From Steinernema hermaphroditum (Eukaryota; Nematoda; Chromadorea; Rhabditida; Steinernematidae), in the NCBI GenBank assembly GCA_030435675.1, contig CM059621.1:2170001-2234000 (forward strand): a stretch of DNA of 64,000 nucleotides. Direction: 5' to 3'. The stretch's first letter is position 1. Each line of letters begins with the position of its first letter. Shown here one piece after another: positions 10,032 to 19,522 of the stretch. The position numbers and the translations under genes are program-made. A model generated the notes under the pieces. The model did not search any database. It was not told the origin of the DNA and saw only the letters and a list, made by a program, of their open reading frames with translations.

Positions 10032-10994
10032 TTATGTGGTAAAGATATGTACTGTAGTGCCACCTCGTTTTAATAACTGCCTCAGTGTTTTGCGAGCGGC
10101 GTCGTAGTAAGGCTGGTAATGGACAACAACTAGTATGGAGAAAACAGCTCCATGGTTTGCCAGTAAAACGGTAGAAAACATCGCCACTTCGTTAGCGTAA
10201 GGAAGCCAAGAATATACGGCGATAATGTTTGTGATTGCCAATGGAAAGCCAGCAAAGACGAGGGTAGCAGCTGTAACCACGGTTAGATATTTCAGGATTT
10301 TACGCTGAAGCTGTAGTGTTTGGCTGTTCATCAACGGTGCCATGCTGGCGAGGTGACGTCTCATGAGAGTTGAAAACACCACGACAGTTATGACAATCGA
10401 TAGAGATAGGAATACAGCATAGCCCAGTAGTAACTGTGTTTTCCATCCATCAGGCCTGTAGCAAAAAATGTCCGTTTGTGTTGGCATATCCTCTTTGAAA
10501 GGATAGTCCGTTGATCGTATAGTTGTCATTCTGTACATAAAGAATCCCATTATTGAGATCCCGATATGCATTAGCACAAGCACTAAAAATGTCCATTTAG
10601 ATTCCATGTGTTTTGCCAACTGTGGACGAGCAAAGACGATGTAGCGATAGGGAAACGGCAATGAAAGCGCCATAAAGGCATTAACAAGAGATGTAATAAT
10701 ACAAGAGTACAATGTTTGTGCCACATCTTCGTCTTTTGTCAAGAAGCTGATGGGCCCTTCGATTGGGAAACAATGGGACGGCAGCTGTGGACGCAGATGC
10801 AGAGCTGCAGCAAAAATGCTGGCAATGATATGCCAGATCATAGTATTGAGAAGATAATAAGGTAGTGAGCACATCTCCTTCGGTGAAAAACGAAGGACAA
10901 TGTATGTAGAGAAGATCATAAATGGAAAATTTATAAGGGAACTCAGATCTAGAGCAGTATTGTAGATTTGCGCGACGGTTAGAGACGACCACAT
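10032..10994 (-). CDS. Intronless Srh-like seven-pass chemoreceptor
   Basis: A 320-residue, single-exon, seven-helix receptor on the minus strand. Seen: TM2 with LPYYLLNTMIWH, TM3 ending in PFPYRYIVFARP, an extracellular CYRPDGW segment before TM5, QLQRKILKYLTVVTAATLV at the TM6 start with a following FP, and QPYYDAARKTLRQLL after TM7. These are Str-superfamily features closest to Srh. It probably detects small molecules in amphid neurons. Like the 2002 gene it has no introns, but the two proteins are only distantly alike. A piece of its own 5' end is repeated upstream (10998-11404). An alternative is a diplogastrid-specific Srh or Sri branch. Confidence 0.85.
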   Translation of the reverse strand: MWSSLTVAQIYNTALDLSSLINFPFMIFSTYIVLRFSPKEMCSLPYYLLNTMIWHIIASIFAAALHLRPQLPSHCFPIEGPISFLTKDEDVAQTLYSCIITSLVNAFMALSLPFPYRYIVFARPQLAKHMESKWTFLVLVLMHIGISIMGFFMYRMTTIRSTDYPFKEDMPTQTDIFCYRPDGWKTQLLLGYAVFLSLSIVITVVVFSTLMRRHLASMAPLMNSQTLQLQRKILKYLTVVTAATLVFAGFPLAITNIIAVYSWLPYANEVAMFSTVLLANHGAVFSILVVVHYQPYYDAARKTLRQLLKRGGTTVHIFTT

Positions 10995-10997
10995 TAC

Positions 10998-11404
10998 TGT
11001 GAGTAGAGATTGGAGTGTTGTGTTGTTGTGGGTTTATAGTGAAGAGCCTTCAGCCACATAGGACACAAAGGGAGCCCAATACAAACCAGGAACTCAGATC
11101 GAGAGCAGTATTGTAGATTTGCGCGACGATTGGAGACGGCAACATGGCTTTGAGTACAGAGTGTCAAGGTGCCTATCATGCCATGTCGCTTTTGTCCTAA
11201 CGATCTGTGGTGCGGACGGATCCTGAACTTCCATGTGAATGGTTTATATTGAGCATGAGTAGAGATTGGAGTGTCCGGGTATTATATTTTAATTACGTAG
11301 AGCCTTTAGCCGCACTGCCCACAGTGAGAACCCGATACAAACCATTCTCATAAGGTCCGACCGCACCACAGATCGCCAGGACAAAAGCGACATCGTATAG
11401 CAGG
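10998..11404. repeat. Repeated copies of receptor 5' end plus inverted repeat
   Basis: About 11087-11155 repeats the start of the receptor gene (10930-10995): AACTCAGATC-AGAGCAGTATTGTAG and TTTGCGCGACG recur. The segment starting GAGTAGAGATTGGAGTGT occurs at about 10998 and again at about 11258, followed in both by GAGCC and CAATACAAACC or GATACAAACC. In addition 11179-11220 (GTCGCTTTTGTCC...) is inverted at 11362-11404. Local duplications have reshaped the promoter region. Confidence 0.7.
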
Positions 11405-11423
11405 AAGTGTTTTGTCGATGTAC

Positions 11424-11717
11424 TGTAAAGGAAGCAAATCGATGGGATTACGGTAGTTTCCCAGGCAGCAGTCTGCCATATTGTGACGCGCGCATCGACG
11501 ATCCAACAACAGAGAAGACCAAACGATCAGCTGACGACCATGCGACCAACCGGAAGTGACGAAGCGCCGAAGGACTACAAAAGACCGCGGCGACGAACAC
11601 TCGAGGCCCCGCAGCTACGGTCATAGCCCGTCTTGTGATTTATTGTCTGTTAACTCTGTTAATAAAGATTGAGACTGATTTCGAGACTCCAAGAGACCTG
11701 AACGGAGGACTCTTTTT
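11424..11717 (+). repeat. Left LTR
   Basis: Starts TGTAAAGGAAGC and ends GGAGGACTCTTTTT. It contains TTAATAAAG (about 11658) as a likely poly(A) signal. Nearly identical to 13206-13501. Confidence 0.88.
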
Positions 11718-11874
11718 GGTGCCGCGAGTGAGGACCGTTCTTCACCGAACGCCATCCTCATTTTTTTTTGCCAAATTTTTTTCGCGTCGTTTCGCGTTCG
11801 CGTCGTGACTGTAGGTCCCGAACCTACTCTTGTAAGTCCTCCGAAGGTTCACGACCTTCTCATGACACCTCGCA

Positions 11875-12660
11875 ATGGCTCAGAAATCAGCCATCAAACA
11901 ACTTTTTAGTGCGCTTGAAGGATCCGACCCGAAAAAGTCGATCCCCGTTGGCACCTTCGTTAAGCTTCTCCAAGCTTTGAGTCAACTCGAAGAAAGAGTT
12001 GAGCGCAACGAACGTGCAACGGATAGACGCGTCAACAGGGACGAAGATCGCATATTATCGCTTGAAAGAGAGATGAAATTGATCAGAGAGGATCAGATTG
12101 AAAAAGAGGAAGAGTTTATGAGAGAAATGAGAGAATTGCGCACAAAGATGGGAATGATAATCGTTGAGAACAGAGACAATGAGGAGAGAAACAGAGAGAA
12201 TCAGGAAACAGGGAAAAAGAGAGCCATTAGTGTACTAGATGATACTTTGAATGCAGATGAGATCGTAATAGAAGTAAAGAGAAAATGCCAAGGGGCTGAA
12301 GAAGAGTCAAATTGTGAAGAAATCGACGATGAAATGATGGAAAAGGAAATCACTACGGAAGAAAGAGACCATGACGAAGTATTTGTAGATAATAGAGTGA
12401 ACAATGAGGAAGAAATTGAAAGAACGGGTAATAACGAGGATGAGGAAGAACAAAGAATTATGGTTTTGGATGACGTGCCCGGGTTATCATCGAGACTGAA
12501 AACATTCACAGGAGCACGTGGCTCAAACTTCGACGAATGGTTACGTAGATTCGAAGACTACAATGAGGCTTCGTCGAGACAAATGACGGACGACGAGAAG
12601 ATTCGAAAGTTGAAGTATTTCCTGGAAGGGAGTGCCCGGGAAAAATTTGATGAGATTTGA
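11875..12660 (+). pseudogene. Gag-like protein of LTR element, interrupted by stop
   Basis: A 261-codon frame. Residues about 30-110 are a highly charged coiled coil rich in Glu and Arg. After an acidic linker, residues 215-261 begin a retrotransposon gag capsid domain (FDEWLRRFEDY, then KLKYFLEGSAREKF). A TGA at 12658-12660 cuts the domain in the middle; the same frame continues to look like gag until another stop at about 12808. No zinc knuckle or downstream pol is present. The product would be truncated, so the element must rely on other copies if it moves at all. Confidence 0.75.
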
Positions 12661-13205
12661 TCTCCGGAAGACAAGCAGACAGCACAAAGAAAACTCACCA
12701 CGATTGAACAAACGGATGGAGAGTCAGTTGAAGATTTCTTGCGACGCCTTCGGAAATTATTGAAGGACGCATTTCCATCAAAGTCCGCGAGAAAACACCC
12801 AGCTCTTTGACCACAGTAGTTGTCGTCCAGTACCGTCCATTCGTTGATTGCAGTCTAAGAGTAGAAGCCAGGCAAATCGTTGGTTTGTAGCTCGTCCGTA
12901 TAAGTGAAATTATCGAAAAAAAAAAAAAAAAAAAGTCCGAGCTAAACACAATATAAAATACATCATCCATAGCTACATACCTTTACGGTAACTCCAAAAT
13001 CGTACGAAGAATCAGTGCGGATGAGCAACCCAAAACTCTGAAGGCCCATGGCCTTCTCTTGAGACCACCCCGATCCTCCTTCGTCATCACACACCTGGAA
13101 CACGGATGTCACACATGTCACAGCAACACCTCCACTTACATCAAATTGAAGAATAAGCTCGCCATATATGGTCGACGACGATCGAAATCCGGGAAAAGGG
13201 GGAGT

Positions 13206-13501
13206 AGTAAAGGAAGCAAATCGATGGGATTACGGCAGTTTCCCAGGCAGCAGTCTGCCATATTGTGACGCGCGCATCAACGATCCAACAACAGAGAAGA
13301 CCAAACGATCAGCTGACGACCATGCGACCAACCGGAAGTGACGAAGCGCCGAAGGACTACAAAAGACCGCGGCGAAGAACACTCGAGGCCCCGCAGCTAC
13401 GGTCATAGCCCGTCTTGTGATTTATTGTCTGTTAACTCTGTTAATAAAGATTGAGACTGATTTCGAGACTCCAAGAGACCTGAACGGAGGACTCTTTTTT
13501 T
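13206..13501 (+). repeat. Right LTR
   Basis: Matches the left LTR with a handful of substitutions (for example ACGGCAG for ACGGTAG) and a slightly longer terminal T run. Confidence 0.88.
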
Positions 13502-13719
13502 GTACAAAGAGTGTTGGGTGCCAACTGCGTAAACAATAATTTCCGGTGCAACCTTTGTGATTCGTTGAAAAAAAAGGTGCAGATCATATGTTGATGGAGT
13601 GAGATTTCTAGCCTTTGTAGCCGACTCTTTCCAACTTATCAAAAACTCCTGTTTATTGTCAAAATCTACTAGTCGCTCATTAGTTTCCGTTACCGTTTGT
13701 CTACCATAATCAAAGGCAC

Positions 13720-14040
13720 TAAGCCGTACAGGACGTCTTGCGAGCGCAAATAGACACAGTGTTGTTCCGTGGTCTGATTCACCGGTCTGATTCTGGCGTC
13801 GGTGTAAGCCACTGACTCAGAGTCGGAGGCGGCGATGTCATCAGTGGGCGTGGATATCATCGAAGCAAATAGTTGACAGTGTTCCAGGCCTCTTGGGAGC
13901 AGGATTAATCATTGCCTCGGCGAAGGCCAAGATTGATCAACTGCCGAAAATTTAAGAATACAAGCCGCTTTGGTGTGCTGGCTTTCTACCATAATAAGTG
14001 TCCTTCACGGCGCAATGTCGTGAATCCAAAAGATAAAGCT
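13720..14040 (+). repeat. R1 retroelement, degenerate copy (+)
   Basis: Contains TGTTCCAGGCCTCTTGGGAGC, which is close to the TGTTCCAGGCCTTCTGGGAGC found in the copies at 15.4 and 28.4 kb, and ends with the terminal TTCACGGC...TGTCGTGAA hairpin followed by AAAGATAAAG. Boundaries are approximate. Confidence 0.5.
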
Positions 14041-14330
14041 GGAAACTGACTGCCACGATGCATATCCCTTTATTTCTGTCCGCAGTTTTTCAGAACATGC
14101 AGCAGTGGGCAACACTGTCTGCTGTCGGAAATGCACGTCATAGATCATCAATTTAAACCGAGTACATACAGATCTCCGCCTGCACATTGTCAAAAATAAC
14201 AATTACGCGACGTCGAGAAGGCGCAATTTGTTATTCATGATTGCTCTGCGGAACTCAAAACAGAAGCAGCATATGGCCAGCTTTGTTTTCGTCTTTTTTC
14301 AGTGGAACGGACAAGATCTATCTCTCCAGC

Positions 14331-14501
14331 ATGGACACTTCCCACGCTCAAGTCGTCCCAGCTTTCAAGCTCTTCGTCCTTGTTCTATTCATCATCGTTC
14401 TTGTAAAGTGTGTATTCCTTAGTACCACAATCTGCACGTCAAGGTTGAAGTCACGTCCTCAGAAAATCTCCGAAGATACTCGACTTATTATGAGATTTTG
14501 A
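14331..14501 (+). CDS. One-pass membrane micropeptide with VPA motif (56 aa)
   Basis: A 56-residue ORF starting 29 bases after TTTTTTCAG. The start is MDTSHAQVVPAFKL; a hydrophobic helix follows (residues 13-31, FVLVLFIIVLVKCVF), then a basic, polar tail. It resembles the VPAG group at 27.8, 36.7, 37.4 and 38.5 kb: Met-acid start, VVPA at the head of the helix, LF near its end. The tail is longer and different. A longer upstream frame with an ATG at 14244 also exists, but the acceptor site favours the shorter product. Likely membrane micropeptide, function unknown. Confidence 0.6.
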   Translation: MDTSHAQVVPAFKLFVLVLFIIVLVKCVFLSTTICTSRLKSRPQKISEDTRLIMRF

Positions 14502-14750
14502 CTATTGTTAGAAATAAAAAGCTAACTCTTATTTACTTATTTATAGTGTCTAAAACTTTTGGCAGAACAGATATATCTTGTTGCAAGGTGCTTTCGTCAG
14601 AACACGTCGTTCTATTCCCTGAGTTTCAGAACTGAAAATGATGTCTTCTTCCTGTGGCGTAGCTGGCTCTCCATTACACTAATGGTCTCGATTACAACGG
14701 ATATAGCAAAAAAGGATTCCTTTACTTGTGAGATTTAGAACTTGAACTAC

Positions 14751-15596
14751 ATGACGACTGCTTTCCTCCTCGTCCTGGCAGCTTGTTCTATCGCCTCCAT
14801 TAGAGGAAATCTTCACGTAATCAACTTGACTAAGTTATTAGCTCGCATGGTCTTTTTTCGTATGCTACTATTTTGCAAATTTCTTGGATTTTAGGCTGCG
14901 AATTCTACTGACCAAGGTCCGTTTCAACAGTTCGTTAAGAAGCCGGCAGTGAGTTTACGAGTTTACGAGTTTATTTCTCGTATCTAAGGCTTACGCCTTG
15001 CGAGACGTCATATATATGCACAAGAAACACATTATCACTCCGTAGTCGCCGGTCTTCTTCTGGCTTCGGCACATCAGAGTAGAACACGGCGATCCCATCA
15101 GTGTGCGCGGGGATCAGAGATGCGAAGAGCTGATTCCGATGACGGTGGAGCATAGTGCATCTGTCTTCAACTCGGGCTTCAACTCGGGTGGCGGCACGGA
15201 CGTCGGAGTTGAAGAGCTTCTTCGGCAGTTTCCGCGGGAGACACGCGAAGAACGGCATCCGATGAAACGCGTCGGTGGAGCACAACGGACGAACCGGGAA
15301 CCATCAGGGCAGCTGGTTGCGCGGACTTTCAGCGAGATTTCGACTTCTCTGGTGGCGCGGGCGGAGTCGGGCGGCAGTGACTAGCTTCTTGGCAAGACGG
15401 TGGAACTACGGCTCCCTGGTGTTCCAGGCCTTCTGGGAGCCGGAAGCGATCATTGCACCAACAACGAGGCCGAGAACGACCGCTCACTCAACTCATTCGG
15501 CCCAGACAGCCTCAGACAGACAAGCCGGCAGTGATCAATGTAAAATGTCAGAAATCCGATGGTACGGACTCGACAAAAAAAAAAGCAAAACATTAA
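14751..15596 (+). CDS. Small secreted peptide gene interrupted by R1 retroelement
   Basis: Exon 1 (14751-14816) encodes a signal peptide (MTTAFLLVLAACSIA). Intron 14817-14894 (gtaatc...ttttag) is followed by exon 2 from 14895, reading AANSTDQGPFQQFVKKPA. There an R1 retroelement (14953-15521) is inserted. Beyond it the frame resumes (VINVKCQKSDGTD, lysine-rich end) and stops at 15594-15596. The 13-bp target duplication AAGCCGGCAGTGA places GTGAGT at 14949 and AG at 15523-15524. Splicing there would remove the element and keep the frame with only Pro-Ala added. Either the gene is dead or the element has become an intron; the sequence allows both. The mature peptide is about 40 residues with one Cys. 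Function unknown. Confidence 0.6.
14953..15521 (-). mobile_element. R1 retroelement, TSD AAGCCGGCAGTGA
   Basis: A 569-bp insertion bounded by an exact 13-bp duplication (14940-14952 and 15522-15534). The 3' end is on the left: a GTTTACGA-type short tandem tail, then AATAAA on the minus strand, then an AAGGC-TTAC-GCCTT hairpin. The 5' end (right) is shorter than that of the copy at 28022-28545, as expected for 5' truncation. A 104-codon minus-strand frame (15285-14971) has a region similar to the copy at 28 kb (RNQLF, FYSD). Confidence 0.85.
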
Positions 15597-16245
15597 TCTA
15601 CAGTATTTAATGTTTTAAATGAAATGTGCACAGATTTGCCGGTTCCTTTTGGGAGTCAAATGATATAATAGCTGTCCATAAAGGCTAGCTTTGAAAGTCA
15701 GTCATTCAGGAAGCACCAAAATTCTAAACTTTGCGAAAAGAGCACAATGAGCGCGGAACCCCATCGCTCACACGCCTCCGTAAACGTCAATCCAGTTAGA
15801 CGCGCACTTTGCTTGACGGAGACCAATCATGCTTAAACAGATTACACCCTAAATCGGGTGGACCTTTAGCCACTAAACTTTGATGTTTAGATGATTTTTA
15901 AACTTCTCGTCGAGAACAGATTTTCTGCCAAAATGAACCTGTTTGGGTGGGTATTTTGCTTTTGCATTCTCCAGTCATCATTACTAGCAAGTAAATCTGT
16001 TGTCAATACACGGCATGTATGCCCAAAAAGGTTTCTTCAATGAGCAGTCCAAATGCAAATCATTCATGCTTAAAGCAATGACGGCCGAAAATCGGAGTCC
16101 GCCCTAGCGTTCAAGGAGTATTTGTCCATAGCCTGCTGTCCACTATTGGCGACACTCATAACGTTCATTGAGCATAACCTAAACAACATATATTTGGCAA
16201 TTCCGTTGAGCAGTCTGCGTCCATTATGCATATAACATTTCAGAT
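15597..16245. other. Intergenic, nothing recognised
   Basis: AT-rich, no supported ORF. Ends with ACATTTCAG, the acceptor-like site of the next micropeptide gene. Confidence 0.35.
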
Positions 16246-16386
16246 ATGATAGATCTTCCAACTGCAACCTGCTTAGCATCTCTGTTGACACCTCTCCTCC
16301 TTGTTCTCATCATAGCCTGCTGGATTCACCATGAAAACATAGCAGATCGATGTGAGCTTATGAAGACCAAAATAGTTCAGGTCTGA
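16246..16386 (+). CDS. One-pass membrane micropeptide (46 aa)
   Basis: A 46-residue ORF beginning two bases after ACATTTCAG. Start MIDLPTATCLASLL, helix through PLLLVLIIACWI (residues 9-27), then a charged tail (HHENIADRCELMKTK). The acceptor-ATG spacing and size match the other micropeptide genes. The MQQLEAA gene begins some 300 bp further on and points back towards it. No known family. Confidence 0.55.
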   Translation: MIDLPTATCLASLLTPLLLVLIIACWIHHENIADRCELMKTKIVQV

Positions 16387-16536
16387 GACGACTTCAGTTT
16401 CGGGATAGATAGGATGTCCAAATACAGTGACAGATTATGTCCATGTGTTTGTCTATGACACATAATGAATGAATAAATATATTTTATGCATGTATGGCTT
16501 CAGGGTGTGCCACTTTTATGGAAGAAACGATTGAAT

Positions 16537-16695
16537 CTATTCTGATGAACAGAATGCTTCATTTGAATAGTATTCGGGTAGGCGGTCACTTTTGCTCTTT
16601 ATTCTCCATAGCATGACGCCGTTGCATATATGTAGAACAGCTATGAGAATCGCAATGAATACAAGTAGCCACAGAGCTGCTTCGAGTTGCTGCAT
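16537..16695 (-). CDS. Membrane micropeptide, MQQLEAA pair, member 1 (52 aa)
   Basis: A 52-residue minus-strand ORF starting three bases after AGTTTCAG. It starts MQQLEAALWLL, has a helix (residues 8-24) and then HICNGVMLWRIKSKSDRLPE with a tyrosine-rich acidic tail (EYYSNEAF). The protein at 17728-17886 has the same length and about half identical residues (MQQLEAA, ICN-VML, KSD, NEA). Conservation of length, start, helix and tail argues for selection on the protein. Probably one-pass, with the tail in the cytoplasm. An inverted-repeat element lies between the two copies. Confidence 0.78.
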   Translation of the reverse strand: MQQLEAALWLLVFIAILIAVLHICNGVMLWRIKSKSDRLPEYYSNEAFCSSE

Positions 16696-16770
16696 CACCT
16701 GAAACTTTGTACATTCTTAACGATTGCTATTTTGTTTAATAAACGGCGATGATGAATTTCATGGTGCTCG

Positions 16771-17252
16771 GACATTTGCGCCACTGACTTTTGCGCCACC
16801 GACATTTGCGCCACTTGTCTGGTCTCACCACGATGATTCTTTCTGTGTTACATGGATTTGAGATACTAGTCGTAGCTCACATGGTGAGACGCAGAAAGTA
16901 TCGAACACAGCTCACGAGTTACCGTTCCTGCTCAAGCTATCTTTATAGTGTGCTGTTCTTCAGTGATACATGACTCCTGCGTGCAGTTTGAATTTCAGCA
17001 AGCTACAGAAATTTGTGCTCAAAAATCGAAAGCACAAATTTGAGACACAGCTTAGGTCATCCCGACCTTGAAGCACAGTGATATCGGACTAGTCATTTAT
17101 TTCTACGTTGCTTTAAAAATGTAAAGGGATTTATAAAAGGCTTTTCGTGGTGAGACCAGAAAAGTGGCGCGAATGTCGGTAGCGCAAATGCTAGTGGCGC
17201 AAATGTCGGTGGCACAAAAGTCAGTGGCGCAAATGTCGGTGGCGCAAATGTC
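16771..17252. mobile_element. Foldback/MITE element with GCGCCAC subrepeat termini
   Basis: The left terminus (16771-16833) is three copies of GACATTTGCGCCAC-type units, then CTGGTCTCACCACGA. The right terminus (17145-17252) is the reverse complement: TCGTGGTGAGACCAG, then about six GTGGCGCAAATGTCG units. The interior of about 310 bp is noncoding. Subrepeated inverted termini are typical of foldback-type DNA elements. No target duplication could be recognised at the flanks. Confidence 0.75.
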
Positions 17253-17727
17253 TTAGTACCCAAAGCAGTGCGGACCAGACGACACCATTCAGAGGTTATC
17301 GAAAGCTCCTACAGTCTAAAGCACCTAATTCATGCCATATTGAGATATCTTCGATAACTGAAGACGGATATAGTACAGGCTGGTAATCCAATACATGGAA
17401 GCAAAAACCTACTACTTGCAAACCCAGACTAAATGGAAAACATTATAGCCATGCGGTGAAAAAGAATGCTCGCAGAGAAAAGGGAAGTTTCTAACATAAA
17501 TTAGTCCAATTTTGCAACGCCTCTTCAGACTCACTTGTGTTTATTTTTCATAAGCATACAGCGGATCTTTTGATGACAAGTCACAAAAACAAGGACGTTA
17601 GTGCGTGTGGTAATTTGGAACGCCGAAAACAACTGAAGAAAACAGCGGACATAACGGATGCTCTAACCAATTATTTATCATTAAAATTCCACAGATGATC
17701 ATGGGTATGAAGTACACATATTATATA

Positions 17728-17886
17728 TTAGTCCAAAGGCGAATAGGCTTCATTGGCGTATGCTTCAGAGAACGGATCGCTCTTGTTCTGCGTTCTTGAG
17801 AGCATCACCCAGTTGCATATGTACAGTATCAGAATGACAGTTACGAAGAGGGCAAGCAGCAAGATGGCGGCTTCCAGTTGTTGCAT
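17728..17886 (-). CDS. Membrane micropeptide, MQQLEAA pair, member 2 (52 aa)
   Basis: A 52-residue minus-strand ORF, with ATG nine bases downstream of CTTTTCAG. It starts MQQLEAAILLLALF, has a hydrophobic helix to about residue 24, then YICNWVMLSRTQNKSDPF and a tail containing NEAYSPLD. Paralogue of 16537-16695, same length with no gaps. The identical N-terminus and the NEA tail motif suggest both ends interact with something. The two genes are tandem on the minus strand, separated by a foldback element. No known domain; a regulatory membrane micropeptide is a guess. Confidence 0.78.
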   Translation of the reverse strand: MQQLEAAILLLALFVTVILILYICNWVMLSRTQNKSDPFSEAYANEAYSPLD

Positions 17887-19243
17887 TGTGAGTCTGAAAA
17901 GGTACATATCATTTGAGGTGTCTGAATAATACCGCCATGAAATTTTTTATGAGAAGGCATGATCTGTGTAACACATGGAAAAGTAAACGGGCAGTTGCAG
18001 AAGGAATAAGCCAGAAAGAAAATACACAATGTTGCCTTGGTGTTGAGGGGCTACATGTCTAATTTAATCGGTGATACTTCAAATAACTCGTTCGGCTGCT
18101 AGGCTTGTCAGGCTATGACTTCGTGAAGCATAGACAATGTTAAAAACATACTGCTCAAGCACAATGTCTTCTGAAATGCGCGGCATTTACGCTCAACGTT
18201 TAGCTCATAGTCAAGAATTTGATCATAATAGTCATTGGTGATGCAGTCAATCCAATGTAACTTTGTGTTCTAGAGAATATGAGTTAACCCGTACTATATA
18301 CAGTATCCAGATTGATTTGAAGCCCCTATTAACATACTGCGGGAAAGCTTGATAAAATTGATTTATGCGAACGCGCTCGGAAACGAATACGTTGGAGAAT
18401 ATAGCAGAATAAAATGAAATTACGACCTTTTTCAGTTGCGTTCCGGCACAGGTAACAATAAAAATTCTATAGAATAACTACATACATGCACTAATGTGAG
18501 CAGTTGCATCAAAACGGGAGCCCCATGTTCGACGGGATGAAATGAAAGTACGACCCTCTTGAAATATATTTTTCGCCTTCCCGAATAAATAAAATACGAT
18601 GCCCAAAGAGGGCAGCACACTACTGCAGCAATTGAACGCAACGGCTGTAAGTGCTGTCCTTTCATAAATTGCCACTAGGATCGGGAACTCAAAGACCGCA
18701 AAGTGGTGAACAAATCAGCGAAAGTTAACACGGACGTATTAGCCAATCAATAGAGGAGAACAAGGGCGTGCTTCAAAAAATTTAACAAAGAGCTGTTGAC
18801 GCGCGAAATTTTGTTTTCGCGTCCACATCACCTCACGCTTGATAGCTCCGAAAGGGACATTATGTTAATTCGACTGAAATCGTCACTTTTTTCCGGGTTA
18901 CGTAGGCAAGCTGTATATAGTCATTAAGCATTTATGTGACTACTGTGGATGACGAGTGTTCCCTAGATATTAAAGTGGTACCGATAGGCTGAATTGTGTT
19001 TGCATTTTATTGGTGTTACCTGATCACTAAGTGAATGGTGGTGAAGGAGAATCCGACAAAAGAGCTTTAAGTTTTGCGTTTGTAATCTAGTACGCCATCT
19101 TTAATTTGTGTTAGTAGGGTTCGGTGGGGTCGGCGCCTCCCTGAAGATTGCTGAATGAGTTGAGTAAGTGAACGTTCATGGATCTTGTTGTTGAGATCGC
19201 TTTCTATTCCCAGAAATGACCGCATTTCATTTCGCCAAAAAGG
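17887..19243. other. Gene-poor stretch
   Basis: Two overlapping minus-strand frames near 18430-18675 contain a hydrophobic stretch (LGIVFYLFG) that could be a receptor fragment, but there are no flanking helices. Otherwise nothing. Confidence 0.3.
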
Positions 19244-19522
19244 TCATCCCTTCCCGAGCTGCCGAAGATGAAAGAAGTTAGCTTTCTCGTCGCCCCGATG
19301 CCCACCAGAATTGCTGCAATCGACCCCAACGCCGATTCGTATTCCGATCAGAGAAGAGGCACGATGCTTGATATTGTCCTTGTTATGGAATACCATGTAC
19401 GAGACAAGCAACCCATAGAAGGATACAAATTCGACAACTATGCCTAGACTCTCCAATGTAGTTGTAAAATCAACATCCGGGTCGCATTTACAACCGCTCG
19501 AATACAGAACCGGACAGGCCAT
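19244..19522 (-). CDS. Possible one-pass membrane protein (92 aa)
   Basis: A minus-strand ATG ORF. The start MACPVLYSSGCKC is cysteine-rich, followed by one hydrophobic segment at about residues 24-44 (SLGIVVEFVSFYGLLVSYMVF), then a basic region and a Gly/Ser-rich end. The ATG lies a few bases after an ACTAG acceptor-like site. It resembles the micropeptides in layout but is longer, and the C-terminal third may be non-coding read-through. No homologue recognised. Confidence 0.35.
   Translation of the reverse strand: MACPVLYSSGCKCDPDVDFTTTLESLGIVVEFVSFYGLLVSYMVFHNKDNIKHRASSLIGIRIGVGVDCSNSGGHRGDEKANFFHLRQLGKG

Larger units (their letters stand above)
11424..13501 (+). mobile_element. LTR retrotransposon, non-autonomous (gag remnant only)
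   Basis: Two direct repeats of about 295 bp (11424-11717 and 13206-13501) flank a 1.5-kb interior. A primer-binding-like TGGTGCCGCGAGTG follows the left LTR, and a purine tract (GGGAAAAGGGGGAG, about 13192-13205) precedes the right one. GTAC occurs immediately outside both ends (11420-11423 and 13502-13505), a candidate 4-bp target duplication. The interior holds a gag-type frame with a stop and no protease, reverse transcriptase or integrase. The LTRs differ at only a few positions, so the insertion is fairly recent. Without reverse transcriptase the superfamily (Gypsy or BEL/Pao) cannot be settled. Confidence 0.88.
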
